Source: an uncultured bacterium (GTDB taxonomy: Bacteria > Bacillota > Clostridia > Lachnospirales > Lachnospiraceae). Taken from it: DNA of 39,084 bases. The first letter of the stretch is position 1; each line of letters opens with the position of its first letter. The DNA is taken from contig CAJMPJ010000034.1 in the NCBI GenBank assembly GCA_905215155.1, forward strand, positions 1 to 39,084, in the 5' to 3' direction. The position numbers were made by a program, and so were the translations under genes. The notes under the pieces are model-generated. The model worked only from the letters and a program-made list of their open reading frames with translations. It was not told the origin of the DNA and ran no database searches. This document shows positions 16,780 through 24,851 of this stretch, one piece after another.

Positions 16780-18471
16780 ATGAAAAAGAAGTTGCTTGTA
16801 TTAGCAGCCGTTATGGCATTTAGTTCTATTCTTGCTGCGTGCGGCGGGAGCAAGAAGTCAGAGCCATCCGCAGAGACGAAAACAACGGTTGCGGAAGACG
16901 GAAAAGCTCAATCTTCAAAAGGTGGAGCGGCAGGTCTCGATCTTGCGGTACAGGTGGGCCCAGATCCAGAAACCATTGATCCTGCTTTAAATAGTGCAGC
17001 CGATGCTGCGAACATTATAATGCATGCATTTGAAACCTTACTGATCGTTGACCAGAATAATAAGATCGTTCCTGGACAGGCAGAATCTTATGATGTATCT
17101 GAAGACGGGCTTACGTACACATTCCATTTGCGTGATGGATTAAAGTGGAGTGACTCCTCTCCGTTGACAGCAAACGATTTTGTTTATTCATGGAAAAGGC
17201 TTGCAGATCCTAAGGTTGCTGCTCCATATGCAGGAGATATGCTGGCATATGTAAAGGGGTATGAGGAGGCTGCCGCAGGAAACATTGATGCTCTTGGTGT
17301 TTCGGCTCCCGACGATAAAACCTTCGTGGTGGAATTATCTTCCCCATGTGTCTATTTTTCCAAGCTTGTAACTCATGCAACCATGGTTCCTGTACAGAAG
17401 GCATCGGTAGAGGCCAATGGAGACCAGTGGAGTTTAAAGCCGGAAACCTATATTTCTAACGGTCCGTTAAAGATGATTGAGTGGGTTCCAGGTTCCCATG
17501 TAACATTCGCAAAGAATGAGAATTACTGGAATGCAGATAAAGTTACTTTAAATACTCTTAAATTTGTCCTGATGGAAGATTCTAATGCGGCCTATAGTGC
17601 TTATCAGACGGGAGAAGTGTCTATGATTAAGGACGTTCCAACCGAAGAGATTCCGGCTCTTAGAGACAAGGAAGAATTTCATGTAGAACCCAATATGGGA
17701 ATTTCTTATATAGACTTCCAAAATCAGAAAGAACCGTTTACTAATCCGGATGTGCGCAAAGCATTAAGTCTTGCAATTGACCGGGATTATCTGGCAAATA
17801 CAGTTATGCAGGGGATCGGTGCTCCTGCTGCCAATTTTGTACCGGCTGGTGTTTCAGATGTAGAAGGGGGAACTTATTTTGAGGATATCACCCGGAAGAA
17901 TAACGGTGGGGATTTCTTTAATATAAAAGACCATGAAGCCGATGTTGCAAAGGCAAAAGAACTTCTTGCAAAGGCTGGATATCCGGAAGGAAAGGGATTC
18001 CCGGTAATTGAGTATATGACAAATGATGCAGGTTATAACAAACCAGTGGCAGAATATTTGCAGAGCTGCTGGAAGGAAACTCTTGGTATTAACATGGACA
18101 TTAAGATCGTTGAATGGGCAACCTTTACACCAACCAGACGTGCAGGAGACTACCAGATTGCACGTGATGCATGGAGTTTGGATTATGATGACCCATCCAA
18201 TCTTTTGAATCTGTTAAAGTCAACAAGCGGTAATAATAATGCTTTGTATAAAAATCCAAAACTTGATCAGCTGCTTGACGAGGCAAATTCCACAAATGAT
18301 GTTGTAGAACATTATAAAAAGCTTCATGAGGCAGAAAATATGATTCTTGAAGATGCTGCCATTGCACCTCTTAATTACCGGAATGAATTCTGGCTGCAGG
18401 ATCCAAAGCTGAAGGGAACATGGTATTCTCCATATGGTTACTGGTTCTTCCAGTATGCTACGATGGAATAA
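16780..18471 (+). CDS. oppA: Oligopeptide-binding lipoprotein OppA, copy 2
   Basis: 563 residues, with lipobox LAAC and Cys21, a Ser/Lys-rich linker, and a family 5 solute-binding domain. It is a tandem paralogue of the gene at 14617 with identical length and C-terminus (YWFFQYATME). Differences cluster in the linker, around residues 360-390 and at DAWSLDYDDPSNLL, where copy 1 has DGWVYDYDDPSNML. GGAGGAG precedes the ATG. Own promoter, leader hairpin and terminator mean it can be expressed apart from copy 1. It presumably shares the single OppBCDF channel. Confidence 0.95.
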   Translation: MKKKLLVLAAVMAFSSILAACGGSKKSEPSAETKTTVAEDGKAQSSKGGAAGLDLAVQVGPDPETIDPALNSAADAANIIMHAFETLLIVDQNNKIVPGQAESYDVSEDGLTYTFHLRDGLKWSDSSPLTANDFVYSWKRLADPKVAAPYAGDMLAYVKGYEEAAAGNIDALGVSAPDDKTFVVELSSPCVYFSKLVTHATMVPVQKASVEANGDQWSLKPETYISNGPLKMIEWVPGSHVTFAKNENYWNADKVTLNTLKFVLMEDSNAAYSAYQTGEVSMIKDVPTEEIPALRDKEEFHVEPNMGISYIDFQNQKEPFTNPDVRKALSLAIDRDYLANTVMQGIGAPAANFVPAGVSDVEGGTYFEDITRKNNGGDFFNIKDHEADVAKAKELLAKAGYPEGKGFPVIEYMTNDAGYNKPVAEYLQSCWKETLGINMDIKIVEWATFTPTRRAGDYQIARDAWSLDYDDPSNLLNLLKSTSGNNNALYKNPKLDQLLDEANSTNDVVEHYKKLHEAENMILEDAAIAPLNYRNEFWLQDPKLKGTWYSPYGYWFFQYATME

Positions 18472-18487
18472 GAATGTTTAACAATAG

Positions 18488-18518
18488 ATACCCGGGAAAA
18501 GGTTCCCGGGTATTTTTT
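18488..18518 (+). terminator. Terminator after oppA copy 2
   Basis: An 11-bp stem ATACCCGGGAA / TTCCCGGGTAT with loop AAGG, followed by a T run. Confidence 0.9.
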
Positions 18519-18556
18519 CTGCGTTGTCCTCCGTGGACAAGCAGGCAAACTTCCTC

Positions 18557-18585
18557 TTTCCAACCATCCAAAAGTATGCTATAAT
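18557..18585 (+). promoter_or_regulatory. pyrH promoter
   Basis: TTTCCA at 18557-18562, a 17-base spacer and a perfect TATAAT at 18580-18585. It probably drives the operon from pyrH onward. Confidence 0.65.
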
Positions 18586-18623
18586 CTTTTCAGACAATAC
18601 AAGAATACAGGAGAGTTAAGGTT

Positions 18624-19325
18624 ATGAATCCAAGACGTGTATTATTAAAGCTCAGTGGTGAGGCTCTTGCGGGCTGCGGGAAGACGGGCTATGAAGAGGC
18701 CACTGTTAAGGAAGTTGCACGGCAGGTTAAGATATCCGTTGATGCAGGTGTTGAAGTAGGCATAGTCATTGGCGGAGGAAACTTCTGGAGAGGAAGAACC
18801 AGTAACGCCATTGATCGCACAAAAGCAGATCAGATCGGTATGCTGGCTACCATTATGAACTGCATTTATGTTTCGGAAATTTTTCGGAATGCAGGAATGA
18901 AAACGGAGATTCTGACTCCTTTCCCGTGCGGTTCCATGACAGAGCTTTTTTCAAAGGACAAAGCCAATGGGTATTTTGCAGAAGGTAAGGTCGTATTTTT
19001 TGCCGGTGGTACAGGACATCCTTATTTTTCAACGGATACGGGTATTGCACTGCGTGCCATTGAAATGAATGCAGACTGTATTCTTTTGGCAAAGGCCATT
19101 GATGGCGTATATGACAGCGATCCCAAGCTCAATCCTGACGCAGTGAAATACGATGAAATTTCCATTCAGGAAGTGATTGATAAGCAGTTGGGAGTGATTG
19201 ATTTGACTGCTTCCATCATGTGCATGGAGAACAAGATGCCGCTTGCGGTATTCAGCTTGAACGAAGAGAATGGCATTGCCAATGCAATGCAGGGAAAAAT
19301 AAACGGTACCATCGTTACCGCATAA
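18624..19325 (+). CDS. pyrH: Uridylate (UMP) kinase
   Basis: 233 residues, amino-acid-kinase fold. LLKLSGEALAG opens the protein, followed by GIVIGGGNFWRGR, the GGTGHPYFSTDTG nucleotide-binding stretch and DGVYDSDPKLNPDA. It makes UDP from UMP in pyrimidine synthesis and in most Firmicutes is feedback-inhibited by UTP. CAGGAGAG lies upstream of the ATG. frr follows after 15 bases, the conserved pair in bacteria, while tsf, the usual left neighbour, is 8 kb away beyond the opp block. Confidence 0.97.
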   Translation: MNPRRVLLKLSGEALAGCGKTGYEEATVKEVARQVKISVDAGVEVGIVIGGGNFWRGRTSNAIDRTKADQIGMLATIMNCIYVSEIFRNAGMKTEILTPFPCGSMTELFSKDKANGYFAEGKVVFFAGGTGHPYFSTDTGIALRAIEMNADCILLAKAIDGVYDSDPKLNPDAVKYDEISIQEVIDKQLGVIDLTASIMCMENKMPLAVFSLNEENGIANAMQGKINGTIVTA

Positions 19326-19340
19326 AACCAGGAGGACGAT

Positions 19341-19895
19341 ATGCAGGAGAGTTTACAGGTTTACGAAGACAAGATGAATAAGACATTAAAAGCACTGGAG
19401 AATGATTTGATGACCATTCGGGCTGGACGTGCCAACCCTCATGTATTGGACAAAATCAGAGTGGACTATTATGGAACACCCACACCGCTTCAGCAGGTAG
19501 GCAATGTTACAATTCCGGAAGCCCGCATGATAGTGATCCAGCCATGGGAAAAGAGCTTGTTAAAAGCAATTGAAAAGGCCATACTCACCTCTGATCTGGG
19601 AATTAATCCTACCAATGACGGGAATGTGATTCGTCTTGTTTTCCCTGAACTGACGGAGGAACGAAGAAAAGAATTGGTTAAGGATGTTAAGAAAAAGGGA
19701 GAAGCAGCAAAAGTAGCCATCCGTAATATCCGCCGTGATGCCAATGATACCTTTAAGAAACAGTTGAAAGCAGAGGAAATTTCTGAGGACGAGCAGGCAG
19801 CTGCAGAAGATAAGATCCAGAAATTGACAGACAAGATGATCGCCCAGGTAGACAAAGCGATTGAAGAGAAGTCTAAAGATCTTCTTACTGTATAA
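19341..19895 (+). CDS. frr: Ribosome recycling factor
   Basis: 184 residues, exactly the usual length. Conserved blocks: LMTIRAGRANPHVLDKIRV, YYGTPTPLQQVGNVTIPEAR (in parts), PWEKSLLKAIEKAI, GINPTNDGNVIRL and the coiled-coil RRDANDTFKKQLK. It splits post-termination ribosomes together with EF-G. AGGAGG lies at 19330-19335. It is followed by a hairpin and uppS. Confidence 0.98.
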   Translation: MQESLQVYEDKMNKTLKALENDLMTIRAGRANPHVLDKIRVDYYGTPTPLQQVGNVTIPEARMIVIQPWEKSLLKAIEKAILTSDLGINPTNDGNVIRLVFPELTEERRKELVKDVKKKGEAAKVAIRNIRRDANDTFKKQLKAEEISEDEQAAAEDKIQKLTDKMIAQVDKAIEEKSKDLLTV

Positions 19896-19902
19896 AATTT
19901 TG

Positions 19903-19946
19903 AACAGGGGGGCAGGCATTTTGCCTGTCCTGTTTTGTGTTTTTTA
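19903..19946 (+). terminator. Imperfect terminator/attenuator between frr and uppS
   Basis: AACAGG and CAGGCA pair with TGCCTG and CCTGTT around an internal G bulge, followed by TTTGTGTTTTTT. The bulge and the lack of a clear uppS promoter suggest partial termination, lowering expression of the genes downstream. Confidence 0.6.
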
Positions 19947-19960
19947 AGGAGCAGATGAAT

Positions 19961-20683
19961 ATGGACGATAAGATACAGAATATGGCCATACCGGAGCATG
20001 TTGCAATTATATTGGATGGCAATGGCAGATGGGCCAAAAAAAGAGGACTCCCCAGAAGTTTGGGTCATAAAGAAGGCTGCGTAACCGTTGAGAAGACCGT
20101 GGAAGATGCAGCAAGACTGGGGATTAAGTATTTAACGGTTTATGGTTTTTCTACGGAAAACTGGAAGCGGTCTGCGGATGAAGTGGGAGCTCTTATGCAG
20201 CTGTTCCGCTATTATATGGTCCGGCTGTTGAAGGTGGCGAAAAACAACAACGTAAGAGTTAAGATGATCGGCGACCGGGAACGGTTTGACCAGGATATTA
20301 TAGAAGGAATCAATAAACTGGAACGGGAGACAAAGGATAATACGGGTCTGACATTTGTGATTGCAGTCAATTATGGCGGACGAGATGAGATCGTACGTGC
20401 AGTCAGGCACATTATGAAGGACTCTAAAGAGGGGAAAGTTTCAGCTGAGGATATGAACCAGGAGGTATTCTCCTCCTATCTGGATACTGCAGAAATTCCT
20501 GATCCGGACCTTTTGATACGCACCAGCGGGGAACTGAGGCTTTCTAATTACCTGTTATGGCAGCTTGCTTATACAGAACTTTACGTTACCGATTGCTATT
20601 GGCCTGATTTTAATATGGATGAATTGAAAAAGGCGGTTGCGGCATACAATAACAGGGATCGCAGATTTGGGGGAGTGAAGTGA
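19961..20683 (+). CDS. uppS: Undecaprenyl diphosphate synthase (isoprenyl transferase)
   Basis: 240 residues. The catalytic Asp19 is in ILDGNGRWAKKRG. Other blocks are TVYGFSTENWKR, GRDEIVRAVR, DPDLLIRTSGELRLSNYL and the C-terminal TELYVTDCYWPDF. It condenses isopentenyl diphosphate units into the C55 lipid carrier for cell-wall synthesis. I chose ATG 19961, nine bases after AAGGAG (19946-19951); ATG 19955 is in frame but too close. It heads the lipid/isoprenoid part of the operon. Confidence 0.96.
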   Translation: MDDKIQNMAIPEHVAIILDGNGRWAKKRGLPRSLGHKEGCVTVEKTVEDAARLGIKYLTVYGFSTENWKRSADEVGALMQLFRYYMVRLLKVAKNNNVRVKMIGDRERFDQDIIEGINKLERETKDNTGLTFVIAVNYGGRDEIVRAVRHIMKDSKEGKVSAEDMNQEVFSSYLDTAEIPDPDLLIRTSGELRLSNYLLWQLAYTELYVTDCYWPDFNMDELKKAVAAYNNRDRRFGGVK

Positions 20684-20702
20684 TTCGGAGGGAGGTAGCT
20701 CG

Positions 20703-21503
20703 ATGTTTACAATCAGACTGATAAGCGGAATTATTCTTTTGCTGATTGCGCTTTTGACGGTAGGAAACGGAGGAACCCTTCTTTTTGTTACTACTATTAC
20801 AATTTCCATAATCGGTTTGTTTGAGTTGTATCGTGTGATGAAGATACAGGGGAATTTATTGGGGTATTTGGGGTATTTCACTGTTTTTGTTTATTATGGA
20901 TTATTATGGTTTCACAGAGAGAACTATATGCTTCTCCTGTTCATTGGATTTTTAATGGTCCTTATGAGTGTTTATGTGTTTACGTTTCCCAAGTATCAGC
21001 TGGAAGAGGTGTCGGTATCATTTTTTGGTGTGTTTTATGTAGCAGTCATGTTATCATATCTCTATCAGGTAAGGTCCATGACGGATGGAAACTATCTGGT
21101 ATGGCTGGTATTTTTAAGTTCCTGGGGAAGTGATACCTGTGCGTATTGTGTCGGTATACTTTTTGGAAAACATAAATTGGCTCCGGTCCTAAGTCCCAAG
21201 AAGTCCATCGAAGGGGCGATCGGAGGAGTGATTGGAGCAGCTTTGCTGGGATTAATATATGCCACGATTTTCGGTTCCTATTTAACGGAAATGCGCAATC
21301 CTCAGTTAGTCTGTTCCCTGTCATGTGCCATAGCAGCTATCATATCCCAGATCGGCGACCTGGCTGCTTCCGCCATCAAACGAAATCATCAGGTGAAAGA
21401 TTATGGAAAACTGATTCCAGGCCACGGCGGGATATTGGATCGATTCGACAGTATGCTTTTTACTGCTCCGGCCATTTATCTGGCTGTGACATTTTTGCGG
21501 TAG
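20703..21503 (+). CDS. cdsA: Phosphatidate cytidylyltransferase (CDP-diacylglycerol synthase)
   Basis: 266 residues with about seven or eight membrane segments. The C-terminal signature runs from LSPKKSIEGAIGG through SQIGDLAASAIKRNHQVKDY to IPGHGGILDRFDSMLFTAP. It activates phosphatidic acid with CTP for phospholipid synthesis. GGGAGGT lies before the ATG. The order uppS-cdsA-dxr-rseP is widespread in bacteria. Confidence 0.96.
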   Translation: MFTIRLISGIILLLIALLTVGNGGTLLFVTTITISIIGLFELYRVMKIQGNLLGYLGYFTVFVYYGLLWFHRENYMLLLFIGFLMVLMSVYVFTFPKYQLEEVSVSFFGVFYVAVMLSYLYQVRSMTDGNYLVWLVFLSSWGSDTCAYCVGILFGKHKLAPVLSPKKSIEGAIGGVIGAALLGLIYATIFGSYLTEMRNPQLVCSLSCAIAAIISQIGDLAASAIKRNHQVKDYGKLIPGHGGILDRFDSMLFTAPAIYLAVTFLR

Positions 21504-21555
21504 AACGCAATTCCTGCCTGGGATTTTGGAAAAGAAAAGGAGTTGGCAGCATAAG

Positions 21556-22698
21556 ATGAAGAAAATAGCAATTTTGGGTTCAACAGGCTCGATAGGGACT
21601 CAGACCCTGGAGGTGATTGAAAACCAAAGGGATATAGAGGTAACCGCTTTGGCGGCAGGCAGCAATATCCGACTGCTGGAGGAGCAGATCAGAAAATTCA
21701 AACCGAAATTGGCTTGTGTGTGGAAGGCGGAAAAAGCCAGGGAACTGGCAGTATTGGTAAAAGATTTGCCGGTCCGCATCGTTTCCGGAATGGAAGGATT
21801 GATTGAAGCAGCGACAGAGGAGTCGGCAGATATCGTAGTAACTGCAGTTGTGGGTATGATAGGAATAAGACCCACCATTGCAGCCATGGAAGCCGGAAAG
21901 GATATTGCCTTGGCCAACAAGGAAACGCTGGTTACAGCCGGCCATATTATCATGCCGCTGGCCGAAGAGCGGGGAGTTAAAATTTTGCCGGTAGACAGTG
22001 AGCACAGTGCTATATTCCAGTGCTTGAACGGTGAAAATAAAGATACCATACATAAAATTCTTCTGACCGCATCTGGAGGCCCTTTCAGAGGGAAAACCAG
22101 AGCAGAGCTTCAGTCGGTACAGGTAGAAGATGCGTTGAAGCATCCCAATTGGTCCATGGGCAGAAAGATCACCATTGATTCTTCTACGATGGTCAATAAG
22201 GGGCTTGAAGTGATAGAAGCCAAATGGCTGTTCGGTGTTGAAATGGATCAGGTTGAAGTGGTGGTTCAGCCGAAAAGTGTCATTCATTCCATGGTAGAAT
22301 TTGAAGATGGTGCAGTCATGGCTCAGTTGGGAACTCCGGATATGAAACTTCCGATTCAGTATGCACTCTATTATCCCGAAAGAAGATTTCTTCCGGGCGG
22401 ACGTCTGGATTTCTGGACCATTGGGCAGATTGCTTTTGAAAAGCCGGATATGGTCAATTTTCCAGGGCTTTCCCTGGCTTATCGTGCGGGAAATACAGGC
22501 GGAACGCTTCCCACGATCTTCAATGCTGCCAATGAACGGGCAGTTGCGAAATTTTTAAATAGAGAAATCTCATATCTTTCCATAACCGATATGATAGAGG
22601 GAGCAATGAACGGGCATACTGTAAAGGAGAATCCGACGGTACAAGAAATTCTTGATGCGGAAGCGGAAGCTTATGAATATATAGAAAGCAGGTGGTAG
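21556..22698 (+). CDS. dxr: 1-deoxy-D-xylulose 5-phosphate reductoisomerase
   Basis: 380 residues. The NADPH-binding start KKIAILGSTGSIGTQTL, ALANKETLV, the metal and substrate site PVDSEHSAIFQCL, the flexible loop with SGGPFRG, and KHPNWSMGRKITIDSSTM in parts. It is the second step of the MEP isoprenoid pathway and the target of fosmidomycin. ATG 21556 matches the family start; an upstream in-frame TTG at 21526 would overlap the AAAGGAG site at 21536-21542, which is a little far (about 13 bases) from the ATG. Works with IspG, encoded two genes on. Confidence 0.96.
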   Translation: MKKIAILGSTGSIGTQTLEVIENQRDIEVTALAAGSNIRLLEEQIRKFKPKLACVWKAEKARELAVLVKDLPVRIVSGMEGLIEAATEESADIVVTAVVGMIGIRPTIAAMEAGKDIALANKETLVTAGHIIMPLAEERGVKILPVDSEHSAIFQCLNGENKDTIHKILLTASGGPFRGKTRAELQSVQVEDALKHPNWSMGRKITIDSSTMVNKGLEVIEAKWLFGVEMDQVEVVVQPKSVIHSMVEFEDGAVMAQLGTPDMKLPIQYALYYPERRFLPGGRLDFWTIGQIAFEKPDMVNFPGLSLAYRAGNTGGTLPTIFNAANERAVAKFLNREISYLSITDMIEGAMNGHTVKENPTVQEILDAEAEAYEYIESRW

Positions 22699-22699
22699 A

Positions 22700-23758
22700 T
22701 TGTCTAGTATAATCGTAGCAATTCTGGTATTCGGACTGATTGTTTTAATTCATGAATTAGGTCACTTTTTATTTGCAAAGAAGAACGGAATCACAGTGGT
22801 GGAATTTTCCATAGGAATGGGACCAAGACTGCTCCATTTTAAAAAGGGCGGGACCATTTACTCCATTAAGGCGCTGCCTTTGGGTGGTTCCTGTATGATG
22901 TTGGGGGAAGATGAAGAAAATGCGGACCAGGGAGCATTTCAGAATAAATCCATCCCGGCCCGTATGTCTGTCATTGCGGCAGGTCCTATCTTTAACTTTA
23001 TATTAGCGTTTTTCCTTGCTGTTATCCTGGTAGGGATGAGCGGATATGATGTGACATATGTGAAAGAAGTAACAAAGGATTCTCCGGCATATGCTGCCGG
23101 AATGCAGGCCGGTGACAAGCTTCTAAAAATTAATGGTGAAAGCGTCTCCATGTACCGGGAATACATCCTTTACAAACTCTTAAAGCCAGAGGAAAAGATG
23201 AATCAAGTGGAATTTTTAAGAGTTGATCCTTCCACAGGAGCAAGCAGCGTTCGATCGGTGACCGTTACTCCACAGTATTCAAAGGAAAGCGGGAAGTATT
23301 TGATCGGTATTACCATTGCACCTGAGAATGCAAAGGTATCGTCTGTTGGGGAACTGATAAAATATGGTTATAAGGAAATGGAGTATGATGTAAAGCTGAC
23401 CGTGAAAAGTCTTGGAATGCTTTTTTCCGGGAAAGCCAGTGTCAATGATTTGAGTGGTCCGGTGGGAATTGTAGTTATGATTGATGATTCTGTTAAGGCA
23501 GGACTTTCGGTTAGTTTCAAAGCGGCCCTTATGAACGTACTCAGTATGTGTATCCTGCTCAGTGCCAACCTGGGTGTTATGAATTTACTTCCAATTCCGG
23601 CTCTTGACGGCGGACGTCTCTTGTTCCTCATCATTGAAGCTATTAGAGGCAAGAAGATGGACCCCAATAAAGAAGGCCTGGTGAATATGATCGGCATGGC
23701 AGCCCTTATGGCTCTCATGATTTTTGTAGTATTTAATGATATTAACCGGTTTACGTAG
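22700..23758 (+). CDS. rseP: Site-2 membrane metalloprotease RseP/RasP
   Basis: 352 residues. The zinc-binding HELGH is at residues 18-22 in the first membrane segment, and the second metal ligand motif [12 protein letters not shown] is near residue 300. A PDZ domain lies between, around residues 115-190. It cuts single-pass proteins within the membrane, such as anti-sigma factors and signal-peptide remnants. The start is TTG at 22700, one base after the dxr stop, with GGTGG upstream; homologues begin at this point. Translational coupling to dxr is likely. Confidence 0.94.
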   Translation: MSSIIVAILVFGLIVLIHELGHFLFAKKNGITVVEFSIGMGPRLLHFKKGGTIYSIKALPLGGSCMMLGEDEENADQGAFQNKSIPARMSVIAAGPIFNFILAFFLAVILVGMSGYDVTYVKEVTKDSPAYAAGMQAGDKLLKINGESVSMYREYILYKLLKPEEKMNQVEFLRVDPSTGASSVRSVTVTPQYSKESGKYLIGITIAPENAKVSSVGELIKYGYKEMEYDVKLTVKSLGMLFSGKASVNDLSGPVGIVVMIDDSVKAGLSVSFKAALMNVLSMCILLSANLGVMNLLPIPALDGGRLLFLIIEAIRGKKMDPNKEGLVNMIGMAALMALMIFVVFNDINRFT

Positions 23759-23787
23759 GCGGATATGGAGCCGGAATGGAGGAACGT

Positions 23788-24840
23788 ATGAACCGAGAAC
23801 ATACAAGAGTGATTCGGATCGGTGACCGGATGATCGGTGGTGGAAATCCGGTACTGATCCAATCTATGTGTAATACAAAGACTCAGGATATCTCTGCAAC
23901 GGTCAGCCAGATTGATTCTCTGACAAAGGCTGGCTGTGATATTATCCGGGTTGCTGTTCCTGATATGGAGGCAGCAAAAGCATTAAAAGAGATAAAGAGA
24001 CAGATCACCATTCCTTTGGTGGCAGACATTCATTTTGATTACCGTCTGGCCATAGCGGCCATTGAATCAGGAGCAGATAAGATCCGTATCAATCCGGGAA
24101 ATATCGGATCTGCAGAGCGGGTGCGTGCCGTTGTGGAAAAAGCAAAGGAGTTTGACGTTCCCATCCGTGTGGGAGTCAACAGTGGTTCACTGGAGAAAAA
24201 TCTTATCGAAAAGTATGGAGGAGTTACGGCGGAGGGCATTGTAGAAAGTGCTCTGGATAAGGTTCGGATGATCGAAGAGCTGGGGTATGAGAATCTTGTC
24301 ATCAGCATTAAATCCTCTGATGTACTTATGTGTATCAAGGCACATGAACGGATATCCATGCAGACGGATTACCCTCTGCATGTGGGGATTACGGAATCAG
24401 GAACTTTGGCGTCAGGAACCGTAAAATCTTCGGTAGGACTTGGCGTTATTCTGCATGAAGGCATCGGAGATACCATTCGCGTATCTTTGACTGGTGACCC
24501 GGTGGAGGAAGTGAAAACAGCAAGGCTGATTTTAAAAACTCTGGGCTTGAGAAGGGGCGGGGTAGAAGTAGTCTCCTGTCCAACCTGCGGAAGAACCCGG
24601 ATTGATTTGATTTCACTGGCGAATCAGGTTGAAGAAATGGTTTCCAAATTTGATCATCTGGATGTCAAAGTGGCTGTTATGGGCTGTGTGGTAAATGGAC
24701 CAGGGGAAGCAAAGGAAGCGGATCTGGGAATTGCCGGAGGAATCGGAGAGGGCCTTCTTATTAAAAAAGGAGAGATTATCCGAAAGGTTCCGGAAGACCA
24801 GCTGCTACAGGCACTGAAGGAAGAACTTATGAACATGTAA
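23788..24840 (+). CDS. ispG: 4-hydroxy-3-methylbut-2-enyl diphosphate synthase
   Basis: About 350 residues. TIM-barrel part with [13 protein letters not shown] and [10 protein letters not shown], then the iron-sulfur domain with C264 and C267 in CPTCGR, C300 in [10 protein letters not shown] and the nearby Glu307. The bacterial short form without the plant insertion. It carries out the penultimate MEP step using a 4Fe-4S cluster. I chose ATG 23788 after GGAGG at 23778-23782; ATG 23776 is four codons earlier and also possible. Confidence 0.96.
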   Translation: MNREHTRVIRIGDRMIGGGNPVLIQSMCNTKTQDISATVSQIDSLTKAGCDIIRVAVPDMEAAKALKEIKRQITIPLVADIHFDYRLAIAAIESGADKIRINPGNIGSAERVRAVVEKAKEFDVPIRVGVNSGSLEKNLIEKYGGVTAEGIVESALDKVRMIEELGYENLVISIKSSDVLMCIKAHERISMQTDYPLHVGITESGTLASGTVKSSVGLGVILHEGIGDTIRVSLTGDPVEEVKTARLILKTLGLRRGGVEVVSCPTCGRTRIDLISLANQVEEMVSKFDHLDVKVAVMGCVVNGPGEAKEADLGIAGGIGEGLLIKKGEIIRKVPEDQLLQALKEELMNM

Positions 24841-24851
24841 TAGGTGATAGA

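Noticed and set aside
16327..18518. CCCGGG palindromes flanking oppA copy 2 as possible mobile-element ends
   Set aside because: Each is the stem of a terminator with a T run; no transposase or target duplication is seen.
19490..20068. 192-codon minus-strand ORF over frr and uppS
   Set aside because: Spans two well-identified genes and a terminator; low-complexity Ser/Phe product.
21580..22287. 235-codon minus-strand ORF
   Set aside because: Antisense to dxr, no recognisable domain; a shadow of the real gene.
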